Shown here: piece after piece, positions 1-10,266 of the stretch
How the letters are laid out: every line of letters starts with the position of its first letter
Position numbering within the stretch: position 1 is the stretch's first letter
From: Primulina eburnea
Lineage: Eukaryota; Streptophyta; Magnoliopsida; Lamiales; Gesneriaceae
DNA length: 64,000 nt
Direction: 5' to 3'
Assembly: GCF_022965805.1 (NCBI RefSeq)
Contig: NC_133104.1
Location: 28,206,069 to 28,270,068 of the forward strand
Notes under the pieces: model-generated
Told to the model about the DNA's origin: nothing
Databases searched by the model: none
What the model saw: only the letters and a program-made list of their open reading frames with translations
Made by a program: the position numbers and the translations under genes

Positions 1-1290
1 CTACCATGGTATGCCGATTTTGTTAATTATCTATCAAGTAAGTTCATTCCTCCCCATTTTACACACCAGCAAAAGAAGAAATTCTTCTCAGATTTGAAGT
101 ATTATTTGTGGGAGGATCCTCATTTGTTTAGAATATGTGCAGACGGTATAATCCGTAGATGTGTTCCCCAAGAAGAGGTAAGCGAAATTTTGTTTCATTG
201 TCATGCTGGTCCGGCTGGAGGCCACTTTGGGGCAACTAGAACTGCATCCAAAGTCCTCCAGTCATGTTTTTATTGGCCTACTCTTTTTAAGGATACACAT
301 GAATATGTCACAAAATGTTCAAATTGTCAGCGCACTGGTAATATCTCTAGAAGACATGAAATGCCTCTTAATAATATTTTGGTATGTGAGATATTTTATG
401 TTTGGGGTATAGATTTCATGGGACCGTTCCCGGTTTCTTTTGGGTACAAGTACATTTTGGTGGCTGTGGACTACGTGTCTAAATGGGTAGAGGCTACTGC
501 ATGCAAAACTAATGACTCTAGGGTTGTTGTTCAATTTCTTATGAAAAATATTTTCTCACGTTTCGGCACACCTAGAGCCATTATTAGCGATGGAGGTACT
601 CATTTTTGTAATCTTCAGTTTGACAGTCTGTTGGTTAAGTATGGGGTCCGACATAAGGTGGCAACACCTTATCACCCCCAAACTAGTGGCCAAGTCGAGG
701 TTTCAAATAGAGAACTAAAACGCATTCTTGAGAAGACTGTCGGTGCTTCGAGGAAAGAATGGTCTAGAAAACTCGACGATGCACTTTGGGCGTACCGCAC
801 TGCTTTCAAAACCCCCATTGGCATGTCTCCTTTTAAATTGTTGTATGGGAAATCGTGTCACCTACCTGTTGAACTTAAACATAAGGCTTACTGGGCGACT
901 AAATTTTTGAATTTTGATGCTAAAGCCACAGGTGATGGTAGAGTGCTGCAGTTGAATGAATTGGATGAGTTTCGGTTGGAGGCTTATGAGAATGCCAAGC
1001 TTTACAAAGAGAAAACCAAACGCTGGCATGATCAGAACATTGTCGGTCGAGAATTTGTGGTGGGACAACATGTACTATTATACAATTCTCGACTGAAGTT
1101 GATGCCAGGTAAGTTGCGTTCACGGTGGTCCGGTCCTTACACCATCACGCAAGTTTTTCCATATGGGACAGTGGAGATCACTAGTGAGGCAACTGGAGCT
1201 TTCAAAGTGAATGGACATAGGCTGAAAGTTTTTCATGGAGGTACAATCCCCAACGTGCCAACCACTGTGGATCTGCAGGATCCAAACTAA
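1..1290 (+). CDS. Ty3/gypsy (Athila-like) polyprotein, integrase end, 5' partial
   Basis: The frame is open from the first base, so this is the C-terminal part of a gag-pol polyprotein whose 5' part lies outside the window (429 codons visible). Residues about 66-109 hold the HHCC zinc-binding module, ending CSNCQ. The integrase core follows with D in GIDFMGPF (about residue 138), D in ISDGGTHF (about 197) and E in [10 protein letters not shown] (about 233), giving the D-35-E spacing. A C-terminal GPY-type module, RWSGPYTI, comes near the end. The motif [13 protein letters not shown] is typical of Athila-like plant gypsy elements. The protein inserts element cDNA into host chromatin. No break is seen in the visible part, unlike the other gypsy copies here. 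The natural stop at 1288-1290 precedes a long untranslated spacer. Confidence 0.93.
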   Translation, partial: LPWYADFVNYLSSKFIPPHFTHQQKKKFFSDLKYYLWEDPHLFRICADGIIRRCVPQEEVSEILFHCHAGPAGGHFGATRTASKVLQSCFYWPTLFKDTHEYVTKCSNCQRTGNISRRHEMPLNNILVCEIFYVWGIDFMGPFPVSFGYKYILVAVDYVSKWVEATACKTNDSRVVVQFLMKNIFSRFGTPRAIISDGGTHFCNLQFDSLLVKYGVRHKVATPYHPQTSGQVEVSNRELKRILEKTVGASRKEWSRKLDDALWAYRTAFKTPIGMSPFKLLYGKSCHLPVELKHKAYWATKFLNFDAKATGDGRVLQLNELDEFRLEAYENAKLYKEKTKRWHDQNIVGREFVVGQHVLLYNSRLKLMPGKLRSRWSGPYTITQVFPYGTVEITSEATGAFKVNGHRLKVFHGGTIPNVPTTVDLQDPN

Positions 1291-2544
1291 ATAAGGGGAG
1301 TACAGTCGGGCTATAGACTATAAATTTGGCACTTGCTGGGAGGCAACCCAGTGTTTAGTTTTAATGTTCTTTCTTTCTTTTTTTTATTCTTTTATTTTAT
1401 TTTTTTTCGTTTTGTTTTATTCTTATCTCGTGAGCTAATCTCAGTGTTTGGTGGTGCAGGTAATTTATTCATTGGAGGCGGGATTTTTAAGGCATGGGAT
1501 TCTATCAAAACGACTGATTCAGAACGTCAAATAGGCCAGGGAAGTTTCTGTACAATTCTTGCATCTTGTGTGCTTGGTTGCGTTTAAATTTTGTTGTATA
1601 GATTTCTCGAATTGTTCTTTCTTGGCCTGCATTTTGTGTTGGGTCTAGAGTGCGTAGGGATTTATTTGAAAAAAAAAAAAAAAAAAAAATTTCATCAACT
1701 GCCCGAGCGGAAATGGATCCATTGCCGGACCCCGTGTAGCCTTTCATCAGTGCCACTATCCAGTGTCTACCCGGACCTGTATCCGGACCCCAGCACGGGG
1801 TCCGTGTGCTCGAATTCCCAAACCGTTAATGTTCAGAAGGTACACGGATGTGACCCCGGACCCCTACACGGGGTCCGTGCCCTCTATTTTTGGGCGTCTT
1901 TCTGAATCCCATCGCGACTTCCATCTTTCAATCCCTAACCCCCCTTTCGATTTCCCTACTCCCCGCGCCGCCTCCCGCCACCTGCCGCTCCCGCCGCTCC
2001 CTCACCGTCGTTTCAATCTCACAGCCGCTGCGCCACCCTCCTCTAAAACCACGGCCACTCGCCGCCTCCATCCGTCCCTTCCGATTTTACGGCCGCCAAC
2101 ACCCCCGCCGCCGCTTCTCTCGCCGCCAACGGCGTAGCACTACCGTGCCACCTTCTTCTTTGTTCTGGTAAGCGTGGCTTGACCTACATACCAACTACCA
2201 TTTATCAGCTTTGGGGATTTCATGTTACTGTCCGAGAGTGCCTATATTGCACGTGATTTCCGTTCGTGATTGGGTGTCGTTCTTAGATTGTTGGACTATT
2301 AGCCTTTGATTGTTTCCGATTTGCATTGTTCTTGCCTCGGGTCTGCTTTCAGGATCAATCGTGTTGTTGCTTACTGGCCGTCGAGGTATATCGATTTGAG
2401 CTTGTTGCCGTATATTTTTCGGTGTTGATTAATATCATTGCTTTGGGATCAGTTGGGATCGTTGTGCTCTATCAGTTGGGTTGTTTAGATTTGATTGGTT
2501 GGATTGCGGCCGTTGGATTATTTTGGTTGAATTGTTGGAGTTAA
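1291..2544 (+). other. Spacer between pol and downstream ORF of gypsy element 1
   Basis: About 1.25 kb without a credible gene. It contains a T-rich tract (1371-1420), a 19-20 base A run (about 1670-1689), a cluster of GC-rich dyads (1722-1888) and a C-rich stretch (about 1930-2150). Small open frames here lack family resemblance and overlap low-complexity sequence. A long pol-to-third-ORF spacer is usual in Athila-like elements. Confidence 0.6.
1722..1888 (+). repeat. GC-rich hairpin cluster (CACGGACC...GGTCCGTG family)
   Basis: Several imperfect copies of GGACC and GGTCCGTG half-sites lie in inverted arrangement, including CACGGGGTCCGTGTGC near 1793 and TACACGGGGTCCGTGCCC near 1866. The same motif family recurs at 5691-6011, 8165-8356, 12534-12624 and 13925-14037 in other elements. 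Function is unknown. The repeats can fold on one strand, but folding is an inference. Confidence 0.7.
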
Positions 2545-3769
2545 TTGCTCGAAATGCCTCCTCGCAAGTTGACTGGTAAGCGTGCACACAGCGTTGCTTC
2601 CTCCTCGTCTGGGTCTGCCAGGTTATCTTTTGACGCTTCGAAATTTACGAGTCGGGCGAACTTTGACTGGTACTCGGCCCTTCACGGGAATTCTGTCATC
2701 GTGGAGAGATCTATTCACCCACGTATCGATGCCGAGGTGCCACCCCGGGCAGAGTTTGATAAATTTGGGTGGGGACCTCTGTTGGACATAGCCGGGCCAT
2801 ACTACCCTGATCTGGTGTGGCAATTTTATGCCAATTTTGAAGAAAAGGACAAAACCGGGTTGCCATCGATCCGTACTTACGTAAAGGGCGTCCCCATCGA
2901 CATCTCTAGTGATTATCTGGCCTTAATTTTGAGTGTCCCCAATGATGGCCCTTGGGTAGTGTTTAACCAAATCGATTTCTTCCACTCCGACAGCACGTAC
3001 CGGATCCCTGACGCTCGGCACCGTCTCCGGTACGTCACATCTCCCAGCGGCTCCCGTCTCAGTGTTCTTCCGACCCACCTCCCGCTCCTTGATCGACTGA
3101 TCTGTTATTTCACTGGTGCCAATATAATTCCGCGGAAGGCTGGAAACAATGAGGTCCGTCTGATGGACCTGTACATTATTGATAAGATGCTGAACGGCTT
3201 GGGGGCTATTCCTGCTATTCCGGTGGCGTCCATTATCCTTTCACATATGCGTACAGTCGCACACATTGACCACCAAGAATAAAAAGCCCTATGCCCCGTA
3301 TCCCATCATCATATCCCGGATTTTAGCGGCCCATGGCGTTGATCTTACTGGCGAGCCTTCATTCTTGCCCACATCCTCGCAGATGCTTTCACCACAGGCC
3401 ATGCAGGGGATGTATTTCATTTTTAGGCAGGGTGCGTGGTATCGGAACACCAGGAGTAGCCATATCACTCCTCACCCTCGTGACCCACCAGTGCCTGCCC
3501 CTACCATTGACGAGCGCGCCTGGGAAGCCCGTGTCGAGGAGGTAGCTGCTTTGGATGCCCGCGCTGGCCCACAGGATTATGCGCCCCCACGACAGCGTGC
3601 ACCGAGAGGTATCCGTCCGGTCTTCTCGGCCATCTTTGATACCATGGATGACATCCGCACCCGCTTGGCTCGTATCGACATTATCAGCAGACACAGTCGT
3701 CTACCGCCGATATCTTTGCGCCACCCTGCGACCGATCCACACTTGACGGGCTGGAGGACTTGGAGCTAG
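2545..3769 (+). pseudogene. Athila-type third ORF, plant transposon protein domain, frameshifted
   Basis: Two consecutive open frames form one protein. The first (2545-3282, 245 codons) starts at the ATG of MPPRKL or at an alternative start three codons upstream, and contains FDKFGWGPLL, YYPDLVWQFYANF and VKGVPIDIS. These resemble the 'putative plant transposon protein' domain (Transposase_32 in Pfam, from memory). The second (about 3266-3769) continues in the next frame from TTKNKKPYAPYP, so a one-base shift lies near 3266-3282. The C-terminal part has a proline/arginine-rich linker and IFDTMDDIRTRLARID, a possible short coiled coil. It sits where Athila-like elements carry an env-like or otherwise unassigned third ORF. 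No signal peptide or membrane segment is evident, so I do not call it an envelope protein. Confidence 0.75.
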
Positions 3770-4388
3770 GATCTGATGAGGAGTAGTTGTTTCATTTTTT
3801 TTTTTTTTTTCAGACTTGTGGAGGTTTGATTGTTCTCTAGCTTTGATTATTACTTCCCAATGCTGTTGTTGATGTTCTGAGACTTGTTTATTTATGATTA
3901 TTCTCTGCTGGCTTTACTTGTGTGCATGATTGGTTTTCCTGTTCATTTTTACGTTTCCTTGTGTATTCGATGTCGTGTTTTTCAGGAGTTGCTGATTTCT
4001 ACCACATTTTTACCACTTCCTCGACCTTTGTCCAGAGAAGTGTTTTTGCTTTAACTGTCTTGATCATTCATTTTTTATATTGTTTTACACTGAGGGCAGT
4101 GTCGATTTCAAAGTGTGGGGGAGTTTCACATCGTTGCACACCACTTAACAGCACTTTTCACGTAGGATGAGATTATTTTTAGACAACGAACTCCTGTTTC
4201 ACTTGATATTCTGATTAATTTGTTAGATTTCGGATCACCCGGGAAATCGTTTCACGCCTAGTATTGAATGAGAGGAGTCGTAGTTTCAAGGAGAGAGTCA
4301 GACATTAACTAGTTATGTATCAACATTTCATTCTATGCACGTGGTCAGACTTTTGCTCATTAATGGTAAATTGGTGTAAGGTGAACTT

Positions 4389-4420
<32 letters not shown>

Positions 4421-5440
4421 AAAAAAAAAATTCGAACAACGAACCCTAGAACTTGTCTGATTAGACCTCGAAGCGAAAATACGAACGATGGTGACTTAGG
4501 GATGATTTAGGCGATCTTTGGACCGTTTGAGCCTTTCAAGCCTAACCGATACATCATTTATTGTCTCTAGTAACCCTTTTTGAGCCTACAAAAATCGAAT
4601 GGTGTGTGTCTATGACACACGATTAGCCCCCATTCGTAATTTATTCAATGTCCCACATCAACTACCTGAAATTTAGCCTACACACTTTTCCCTACCCACT
4701 TGTGAGAGAAATTAACTTCCTGTACACATTGAAATGGTTGAAATACCCCAATGGGTTGAAAAATATGTGTGAAGGAGTCAATGAATCTTTATTCATGAAA
4801 AAAAAAAAAATAGAAAGAAAAAGAAAAGAAAAGGGAAGAAAGTGTGTAGTATTGAAAACACCCGAAAAATCTGTGGGTGTAAGTTGATGGACAATGAGAA
4901 AGAAAGGAAACGACAGGGCTCTAAAAATGATGAAAATGCAGTAGTTGGTGATGAGTCAAAAGTTCAGCGAATGTGCGACAGGATTAATTTTTTTTTTTTT
5001 TCTATCTTCTCTCATTTTTGATTCCCACGCCTTCTTTTGTAGCCGTGAACCGTGGCCTTACGTTATAAGCTTAAAAAGACCTATTAACCAAGTCACTGTC
5101 GTTCAACATTTAGTAGAGAGGGGTATGAAAGTCAAGCATATGGGGCGTTTCGATAAAAAAAAAAAAGAGAGAATAAGTGATCATGAAACCAAGTAGCTGG
5201 AGATGAGTACGAGTCTGACCTACACACTACACACATTTTGTTCTGTTGAGCTTGACTGGGTAAATGTTTGAATCTTAAATTGCGACGAAAGCGAATCTTG
5301 TGATATGCGAAGCGTGATCTTTTGACTGGGGGTGAACGAATTTGACAAATTGAGAAGTTTTGATTGTGGTACTTGAGTCCTGAATCTGAAATATTTTCAT
5401 CTTTATTTCTTTCTAAATTTGTTCGAGGACGAACAAGGGT
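3770..5440 (+). other. Untranslated region before the 3' LTR of gypsy element 1
   Basis: About 1.7 kb of AT-rich sequence with homopolymer tracts (T run near 3796, A runs near 4389-4430, 4798 and 5155). No ORF has recognisable content. It contains an internal polypurine-tract-like site at 4110-4125 and leads into the true polypurine tract at 5443-5455. Confidence 0.6.
4110..4125 (+). promoter_or_regulatory. Internal second polypurine-tract-like motif
   Basis: AAAGTGTGGGGGAG at 4110-4124 is nearly identical to the polypurine tract abutting the 3' LTR (AAGTGTGGGGGAGT, 5442-5455). It is preceded by GAGGGCAGTGTC, another purine-rich stretch. In retroelements, polypurine tracts prime plus-strand DNA synthesis. 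An internal copy could prime a second plus strand, or it may mark an old internal duplication. Confidence 0.55.
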
Positions 5441-5441
5441 T

Positions 5442-5455
5442 AAGTGTGGGGGAGT
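5442..5455 (+). promoter_or_regulatory. Polypurine tract of gypsy element 1
   Basis: AAGTGTGGGGGAGT directly precedes TGATAAGAACG, the start of the 3' LTR. The placement and purine content are as expected for the plus-strand primer. Confidence 0.85.
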
Positions 5456-7055
5456 TGATAAGAACGAATTATATAGCATTTTAGGGATTTTATTTTGTCG
5501 TATTCGTGCTTATTTGGCATTTTCTATTCCGAGTTTTGCGCTTATTTCGTCTCATTATGGCTGTTTGCAGGTTTGACCAAAAGTGGGTGTAAACCAAAGA
5601 AATGGAAGAAAAGTCAAGCCTCGCAACGCCACATCAGAAATACCCGGAAAAATAGGAGAAAACACAAAAGCTTTGGGAAACAAAGGCCTATACACGGACC
5701 CCGGAGACGGGTCCGTGTCATTCAACCATAAAGAAGAAATCACCCGAAGAAGCACGGGCCCAGGCACGGACCCCGGAGACAGGTCCGTGCCATTCAATTG
5801 CCGAGAACCCAACTTAGAGTGTCTGCACGGACCGCCAGACAGATCCCTACACGGGGTCCGTGTCAGCCATCCTCGAGAAAGAATACAAATCCAGTATGCT
5901 GACGGACCCCAGGACGGACCTCTACACGGGGTCCGTGTCCAGTGTTCCGGAAGAATTTTGAGGCAGAATCTACACGGACCCTTTCCCGGATGCAAGCACG
6001 GGGTCCGTGTATGCAATATCAGATCGAGAATTTGGCAAAGATTTTGTTCGTGAGTTTGGAGATATAAAAAGAAAAAAACCTAACACGAGAGGGTTGTTGA
6101 ATATTGGAGACGACAGCCGACTTTTAGGGAGAAAAGGCGCAAGCTTTGAAACTTTGGGAAGACGGCGACGACTGGGGAAAAACGAGAGGACAAGACAGCG
6201 CAATTTACACGCAAGATCCGCACACCGTCATTGAGATTTATCTTCCCTTTTATTTTCTCATTGTCAAACATGAATTCAATTATTAAATTTGATTTTAGTT
6301 TTGAATTTATGGAGTAGTTTTCTTTTATGATCGGGACCACGATAGGAACAAACGATTGATTTTTGTTTATTCATTGAATTGTTTGATTTATGAAATTATT
6401 CCTTGTTATTGATTAATATTTGCGTAATTTTCTTGCTTTTAATTTGGCCAATTAATTGCATGTTTGTTGTTCAATCTTGACTCGAAAGAGAATAGATTGA
6501 ATTTAGCTTCGAAAATATTAATCAACACGCGGTTAAACCGACTAGAAATAGTATTCGGTTTCAGTGTGCGATTTCAGGCGACAGCTGTAATTCCTTCATT
6601 GATAAATGCGTTTTTGTTTAATTAAATTCAATTAGAAATCATTGGACTGTTAAATAAAAATAGGATTATAAATTCTAGAAATAGATTTATGATTAAATTA
6701 GGGAATTGCATCGTGATATCGAATAATTTGTGGTTAAATAATTCCAGTGCATGATAATAATTAAAGTTTGTTACCGTCGTGTGTTCCCGGTCATTTTATT
6801 TAAATTTGAAAATCCCAAGTCCCAACTTCTCTGATATTTGATCTAGTCATTAAATTAGCATAACTTAGTTTAAAATCCACGTAGTTGAAATAAAAATCAA
6901 ATCACTCATTATTATTTGCTTAGATTAAATAAAATAATTGAATCTTAGTAATTAAATAATAGTCTCTGTGGGATCGATACTTGGACGTCTGTCCATTTAC
7001 TATAACTTGACCTAGTCTGCTTGCTATAATTAATCCCAACCGAATTCGTCGGTCA
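5456..7055 (+). mobile_element. 3' LTR of Athila-like gypsy element 1
   Basis: It starts TGATAAGAACG immediately after the polypurine tract and ends about CGTCGGTCA, giving about 1600 bp. The end region TCTCTGTGGGATCGATACTT followed by CTATAACTTGACCTAG is a phrase I recognise from the 3' ends of Athila-like LTRs. The LTR carries a GC-rich hairpin array (5691-6011). The 5' LTR is outside the window, so LTR identity and the target duplication cannot be checked. The five bases after the end are TCTTC. Confidence 0.8.
5691..6011 (+). repeat. Hairpin array (CACGGACC...GGTCCGTG) inside the 3' LTR
   Basis: Five imperfect dyads lie about 60-70 bp apart. The clearest are at 5692 (ACACGGACCC, loop CGGAGAC, GGGTCCGTGT) and 5764 (GGCACGGACC, loop CCGGAGACA, GGTCCGTGCC). 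The last (about 5970-6010) has 11-12 bp arms flanking an 18-base loop. Between the first two, the outer base pair changes from A-T to G-C on both arms, so pairing is kept. The array is embedded in AT-rich sequence and stands out by composition. Confidence 0.85.
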
Positions 7056-8106
7056 TCTTCCTCAAACAAAACATGAATTATACCTTTCGTCGCACAATTT
7101 CTGTCGATGTCAAAGTCTCGATGGCAATCACCAATGTACATTCTCTCAAGCTCTAGTACACCACAATACCTATAAGAATCACTATTTCATTTCAATTCAT
7201 TTCGACGGCCTAAAGGCGGATTCTCGATATACCGATCAACTCATATAACAATAATCAATAACCATATTCCATAATCTCCAGGAATCACATCATAAATGCA
7301 TATCAATTCTGATATTTGCACATTCCCAACTCGGTACATGCTTTAAAATCGTTAAAATAGCATACGGTACTATTTCTTCGGTCCGATTTCGAATATACTA
7401 TATTCCACATGATAAGAACTCATACTCATCATCATATCAAAATTATTTCAATACATGAAATCTAAATCATGCTAGAACTGAACAATACTTACATCTCTAT
7501 ATAGCTCTTGATGCAAGGAACACAAATCTATGCTTGAATTGAAGTTTGGATGTGTAATTCTTTCACAAATCAACTTATAAGTTATGAAAAAGGTTTGGAA
7601 CCCTTTTCTTTTCGTTTCTCAGCTGATGGAATCTGAAGGAATGAAGACACATACACATATATATCCTGCATGTTGAGAGGCAAGTGTCTTATTTTTCAAG
7701 CACCACGTATGACCGCGGGTGCGGTGGCTTCAGCAGCGCGGGTGCGCTCTAGCTTCGGCAAGTCTTCCAAAAATTCATAAAAGTCGACCGCAGGTGCGGT
7801 CAGTTCTGCACCGCGGGTGCGGTGACATTTCTGTAAATAATTTCCAACTCTATGTCCATCAACCGCGGGTGCACTCCCTCTGGACCGCGGGTGCGGTGAC
7901 CCTACTATAAAAATGGCCAACTTTCTGCCCATGCACCACGGGTGCGGTGTGCTTCTTAGTGCGGGTGCGGTGTCCCCTCGGCCTCACCTTCAAAATTTAG
8001 AATTAATTAACCGCAGGTGCGGTCTATTCCTAGGCGCGGGTGCGGTCTTCATTTCATGCCACCCTTCATAATCTCATTTGATCAATCTATAATCTAGGGC
8101 ATTACA
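7056..8106 (-). mobile_element. Gypsy LTR/leader remnant, minus strand
   Basis: Read on the minus strand, this begins TGTAATGCCC at 8106, an LTR-like start. It runs through a GC-rich hairpin array (7712-8046) and a TATA-like stretch (near 7660) to the junction with the Athila-like 3' LTR at 7056. The part near 7060-7500 is AT-rich and resembles sequence downstream of a promoter. No coding domain is recognisable. The boundaries are uncertain because the gypsy element at 1-7055 appears to have inserted into it. Confidence 0.45.
7712..8046. repeat. GC-GGGT-GC hairpin array, about 10 copies
   Basis: About ten copies of a 14-bp dyad: ACCGCGGGTGCGGT at 7712, AGCGCGGGTGCGCT near 7735, ACCGCAGGTGCGGT near 7789, and further ACCGCGGGTGCGGT copies near 7812 and 7883, ending at 8046. 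Spacing alternates between about 23 and about 50 bp. The arms pair (ACCGC with GCGGT; AGCGC with GCGCT) around a GGGT or AGGT loop. Spacers are unrelated AT-rich sequence. This is not CRISPR: the DNA is plant and the spacers have no uniform length. Confidence 0.85.
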
Positions 8107-9768
8107 GTACTAACCCAAGACATGAAACTCCAAGACAAAATAAGATTTTCCCAAAAATATGGAGTACACGGACCGCGTGCATGGGTCCGGGTAGGGGTCC
8201 GTGTAGGTGCGCAAAAAAGAATACTCGGGAAGAAGAAGGGACACGGACCATGTGCCCAGGTCCGGCTCCGGGTCCGTGTAGTCTCGGTAAAAATGTACCA
8301 AGGAGGAAACTAAGGCACGGACCCCGTGTCCGGGTCCGTGTAGGGGTCCGGCTAGGCACTGTATGAAGAAACCTGCGTGAAAAACTTAACAAGTCATTTC
8401 TTTCTTCCAACCAACCCAAATGGACTAATAATTGACACCCCGAGCCACATCCTAGGACCCTATAGCACTGAATCAAACCTTTACAAATACTCCAAGAAGA
8501 CTACACATCCCAAACGACGCAACAAAACCGTGAACATGACAATTGACGAACAAAACACAACGTAGTACTTTTAAAGCATAGAAGTGCCTACCACACGAAA
8601 TGACAACCCAAAAATCATTCCAACATCAAACTAAACGTACTTAGATTCTGCAACGATCACATGTCGATCCCCAACGAAGCCTGCAACAAATAAACTTCAA
8701 GAACGCATCAACATCGTAATTTTATAAAACGTAGTTTGAGCAGTCCCACGGAAGACACCATAAATCACTCAATTTTTAGCCAAACAACTCGAATTTTATA
8801 TCAAATCGAAGGAATCGAAAAGTTCTAAATTTTTCGTGTTGAAAGCTTTCTCAAAATCCCGACTGAAAAATCACAGTTGTCAACAGAACAACTAGTTACG
8901 AAATTTAAGATCTAAAAATATTTCAAAACGCATTTGATGCATCTTCCGCCCAAACTACGAACGTCACACATGAATTTTTACTCATAAACATAATGCACGC
9001 ATAATATGACGAGATCGATGCAGAAATAAAAGATTATACGTGCCTTTTAATATTTGAAAATAACGAAACAGCGATACCGACGTGGGAACGGAGCGAGGCT
9101 TGATCCGGGACGACCGTTGCGCTAAAATCTTGCAACGAAATTAAAGAAAAGTTGCTGGAAATTTCGAAGGAGAGGGGCGGCCGCTTCCTAGATGAAGAAC
9201 CCTAGGTTTGCTCTCTCAAAAATAATAAAAATCTGAATCTGAAGTGAGTGTGTTTAGTCGTGTACAGGTGTGTGTAAAAGTGTGTGTGTAAAAGTGTTTT
9301 AGTAAATTAGGGGGAGTAAAATTTGCTTAATTAATAATTAGCAACTAATTTAAAATACTAACTCTCCATTAACTTTAAAACAATCTCTAATTAAAAATAA
9401 AGAGGTACAAGTGCTAGACTTTAAAAGTTTTAAAATTCTAAAATTCACCTAATAATTAAATTAGGCATTAAAATAAATACTAAAAACTTAATAAATTATT
9501 TAAAACGCCCCATTCTTGACTAAATATTAAAATACCACATTTTAAAATACCAAATATCGTCACCGGTCTTTTCCTCGATCCCGCTTCGAATAATCGCCTG
9601 AAACATGAACTCGAAAAACATTTTAACGTGCGTCACATAAACATAAATAATTTTAAATAATGCATTTAAATAAATCGTGCATGGCTAAGACTCATGTTAA
9701 ATTTAAATAAGTAATTTAACAATTAAATAAATGAATGAGTTATACGTGTACTGAATTTGGGCACTACA
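8107..9768 (-). mobile_element. Gypsy LTR-like segment, minus strand (TGTAGTGCCC start)
   Basis: On the minus strand it starts TGTAGTGCCCAAATTC at 9768, a start typical of plant chromovirus-type LTRs. It proceeds through AT-rich sequence with blocks such as GATCGAGGAAAAGACCGG (about 9575) and GATCGACATGTGATCG (about 8665). The distal end, near 8107, carries a CACGGACC/GGTCCGTG array. No ORF has coding content. The 3' boundary is not sharply defined. Confidence 0.5.
8165..8356. repeat. CACGGACC...GGTCCGTG hairpin array
   Basis: Three compound dyads, at about 8165-8206 (TACACGGACC ... GGTCCGTGTA), 8240-8281 (ACACGGACC ... GGTCCGTGT) and 8314-8356, each with an extra internal GGTCCGG half-site. 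These are the same motifs as in the LTR at 5691-6011, but they sit in a different, oppositely oriented LTR-like segment. Confidence 0.8.
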
Positions 9769-9769
9769 A

Positions 9770-9909
9770 TCTAGCATTTTATCTTGTTACTTTTTGTGAG
9801 CCATATTCAAGTGTCTCTCACAATCAAAAAAAAAATATCATTGTGCTATTATCTAGCATTTTATCTTTTTCTTTTTTGTGAATCATATTCAAGTGATTCT
9901 CACAATAAA
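9770..9909 (+). repeat. Two-copy tandem repeat, about 81 bp
   Basis: TCTAGCATTTTATCTTGTTA at 9770 and TCTAGCATTTTATCTTTTTC at about 9851 begin two imperfect direct copies. Both run into CATATTCAAGTG and CTCACAAT before an A-rich tract. The repeat lies just upstream of the leader of the gypsy derivative that follows. Confidence 0.7.
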
Positions 9910-10266
9910 AAAAATAAAAAAATATTTCAAATTTCTTGTTCTACGCATTCCGTGTAAGTCAGTTTACAAGTGTCGTGAAGTTTGAACTTGTGAGTTTGAT
10001 GCACACAAACTACAAAGCCTGAAAGTGTACCCTACGAGAGAACTCTCAAAAATCGAGTGAAATACTTGAGTGTGAGCGTTTATTTCTTGGAGTGACGTAA
10101 GGTATTTGTAGTGAGGACAAAAAAAGAGAAAAAAAAAGAGTCGAGTGAATATTCATTGGAGTGACCAGTGAGGATTTGTGGTGAGGAACTTTATTCTTTA
10201 TTGTTTTATACTAACATTTTCTTGCAGGTATAATGATTGATGAACGTCAATTTCAAACAATGTTAG
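9910..10266 (+). other. Leader of the Reina-like gypsy derivative
   Basis: About 360 bp of non-coding sequence between the 81-bp repeats and the gag frame. It contains two related GAGTGA...TGTGGTGAGGA-like stretches (about 10093-10186). No primer binding site could be identified. Confidence 0.4.

Noticed and set aside
1763..2171. Proline/arginine-rich frames of 93-124 codons
   Set aside because: Low-complexity C-rich spacer following hairpin repeats; no start context or domain.
2326..2544. 72-codon hydrophobic frame before the third ORF, possible signal or membrane protein
   Set aside because: It ends directly before the third ORF without any conserved motif; T-rich DNA gives hydrophobic translations by chance.
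7712..8046. Possible CRISPR array from regular short repeats
   Set aside because: Plant DNA, repeats only 14 bp, spacer lengths alternate, no cas genes.
8102..8476. Minus-strand frame of 124 codons and plus-strand frames over 8122-8366
   Set aside because: Their content is the translated CACGGACC/GGTCCGTG repeats (RVRVGVRVG-like); the same artefact appears at 5555-6053.
7526..9773. Matching ATCTA five-mers at 7526-7530 and 9769-9773 as a target duplication for one LTR 7531-9768
   Set aside because: A second LTR-like start (TGTAATGCCC at 8106) lies inside, and the inner boundary TGCTTGAATT is not LTR-like; a 5-bp match in AT-rich DNA is weak evidence.
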